The notes beneath the pieces were generated by a model. It was not told the origin of the DNA, did no database searches, and was given only the letters and a program-made list of their open reading frames with translations. This document shows positions 4,393 to 5,358 of a stretch of DNA of 5,358 nt, piece by piece (the first letter of the stretch is position 1; each line of letters begins with the position of its first letter). The position numbers were made by a program, and so were the translations under genes. This DNA comes from Candidatus Zixiibacteriota bacterium (GTDB lineage Bacteria; Zixibacteria; MSB-5A5; CAIYYT01), in the NCBI GenBank assembly GCA_026397575.1, contig JAPLUP010000633.1:1-5358 (forward strand), read 5' to 3'.

Positions 4393-5358
4393 TCACCCTT
4401 CCGTCGTTTCGAGAGTGAAATTGTTGACCTTCAGCGCCGGAACGAGCATCACCACGGAATACTGTGGATAGAGCTTCCGCTCGCTGGAGATCATGTCTAC
4501 GTTGCTGAAAGCTTCCAGTATCGACTGACTAATCCGCATGTTTTTGATCGGCTTCGTGACAATACCGCTTTCGATCAAGAAAGTGCCGTCACGCGTAGTA
4601 CCGGTAACCATCGTCTTCATGGGATTTAGGTAATTGACATACCAGAAATGTGTGATATAAACACCCTTCACGGTGGACTTAACCATTTCCGCCAGTGGGA
4701 TCGCACCGGCATCCATAACCATGTGCTTGGGATAGGGGCCGAAGCTGTTGTTCGGCGGCAGGGCATGACCAGTTGACTCGACGCCTGCAAGTCGGGCGTA
4801 GTAAGAGTTGTAGACTCCCCCCTTCGCGATGCCTTTTTCGATCAAAGGAACACGTCTGCGCGGTACGCCCTCGTAGTCAAAAGGAACACCCAGCATCTGG
4901 GGATCAAATGGATCTTCGGTGATCGTCATGTTGTCACCGCAAATTTTCTCGCCGATCTTGCCTGACATAAAAGATCGTTTTTCGAATAGCGTCTTGCCGC
5001 CAAAACCCATAAAGGCCAGAAACAGGAGCAGTTGTCCGACGGCAGCCGGCTCCAGAATCACGGTGTACTGACCGGACTCAATCGCAGCAGGGTCAACTGA
5101 TCTCTTCGCTTTGTCGATTGCCGTGGCCGCCAGCGCATCAACATCGATGTTCTTGATGTTGCGATCGTATCCGACACTCCAACCGGCGTTGTCTCGATTG
5201 CCGGTAACGGTCATTGAGAGTTCTGCTTTGGTGCTAACATTGAACTGCTCAATACCGAGTGAGTTTATTACCGCCAACGTCTCGGTGGAATTGCGGAAAG
5301 CTCCAGCCGCCTGCAAATCCGTTCTTGAACACTTGTCAATGATCTTCTTGACCGCATC
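4393..5358 (-). CDS. TldE/PmbA-family protein (TldD/TldE protease system), 5' truncated at the window edge
   Basis: The frame stays open to the window edge, so 321 residues are visible and the N-terminus is missing; family members have about 450. A TTG at 5316 is not the start, because coding sequence (DAVKKIIDKCSRTD) continues upstream of it. TldE pairs with TldD in a heterodimeric metalloprotease that cuts flexible or modified peptides; the TldD subunit carries the HExxxH zinc site. No HExxxH is visible here, which fits the TldE/PmbA side. Family sequences include LFEKRSFMSGKIGEKI, the DPFDPQMLGVPFDYEGV block (about 4854-4905), ESTGHALPPN (about 4750-4782) and the long block THFWYVNYLNPMKTM-VTGTTRDGTFLIE near the C-terminus (about 4574-4660). 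A tldD partner would be expected just outside the right edge. Its stop lies 2 nt before the ATG of the next ORF. Confidence 0.88.
   Translation of the reverse strand, partial: DAVKKIIDKCSRTDLQAAGAFRNSTETLAVINSLGIEQFNVSTKAELSMTVTGNRDNAGWSVGYDRNIKNIDVDALAATAIDKAKRSVDPAAIESGQYTVILEPAAVGQLLLFLAFMGFGGKTLFEKRSFMSGKIGEKICGDNMTITEDPFDPQMLGVPFDYEGVPRRRVPLIEKGIAKGGVYNSYYARLAGVESTGHALPPNNSFGPYPKHMVMDAGAIPLAEMVKSTVKGVYITHFWYVNYLNPMKTMVTGTTRDGTFLIESGIVTKPIKNMRISQSILEAFSNVDMISSERKLYPQYSVVMLVPALKVNNFTLETTEG
4397..4402 (-). promoter_or_regulatory. Ribosome binding site of the small Tat ORF, inside the end of the tldE-like gene
   Basis: On the - strand, GGAAGG lies 6 nt before the ATG at 4390 and within the last codons of the upstream gene, whose TGA (4395-4393) falls in the spacer. 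This arrangement indicates translational coupling and supports the small ORF being translated. Confidence 0.6.

Noticed and set aside
1..5358. tRNA or rRNA genes, CRISPR arrays, insertion sequences, att sites, riboswitches
   Set aside because: I saw no cloverleaf, regular direct repeats, transposase ORF, terminal inverted repeats or recognisable riboswitch core in any gap; all gaps are shorter than about 210 nt.

Overview
This is a bacterial, gene-dense window with roughly balanced base composition and good Shine-Dalgarno sites before most genes. Nothing in it is phage- or transposon-like. A bacillithiol deacetylase (BshB1), a lipoprotein cupredoxin and a Tat-type signal suggest a diderm lineage outside the classic glutathione users, perhaps in or near the Bacteroidetes/Chlorobi/candidate-phylum (FCB) group. 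That placement is inference only.

Layout. On the + strand, positions 1-204 hold the 3' end of a probable alpha/beta-hydrolase (esterase-like) gene. A terminator-like hairpin (213-245) follows and directly abuts the ribosome binding site of bshB1 (256-1032). After a 68-nt gap with no terminator comes an ArsM-type arsenite methyltransferase gene (1101-1865). A stem-loop at 1901-1931 separates this block from the convergent - strand genes.

On the - strand, read from right to left, are a TldE/PmbA-family gene cut by the window edge (4393-5358), a small Tat-signal ORF overlapping or abutting it (4169-4390), prmC (3302-4159), a Mn-type superoxide dismutase gene (2573-3175) with a clear intrinsic terminator (2505-2539), and a small lipoprotein cupredoxin gene (1998-2366).

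The genes share a loose redox, thiol and metal theme: bacillithiol synthesis next to arsenic methylation, and superoxide dismutase next to a blue-copper protein. The tldE / small Tat ORF / prmC group looks like one translationally coupled operon. An identical 10-nt sequence lies 69-70 nt upstream of both the sodA and cupredoxin start codons and may mark a common promoter or operator.

The most striking observation is the cupredoxin. The Cys-His-Met copper-ligand half comes first and the half with the other His ligand comes last, and the protein stops five residues after that His. Each half is present once, so it reads as a natural circular permutation of a plastocyanin/amicyanin-type domain.
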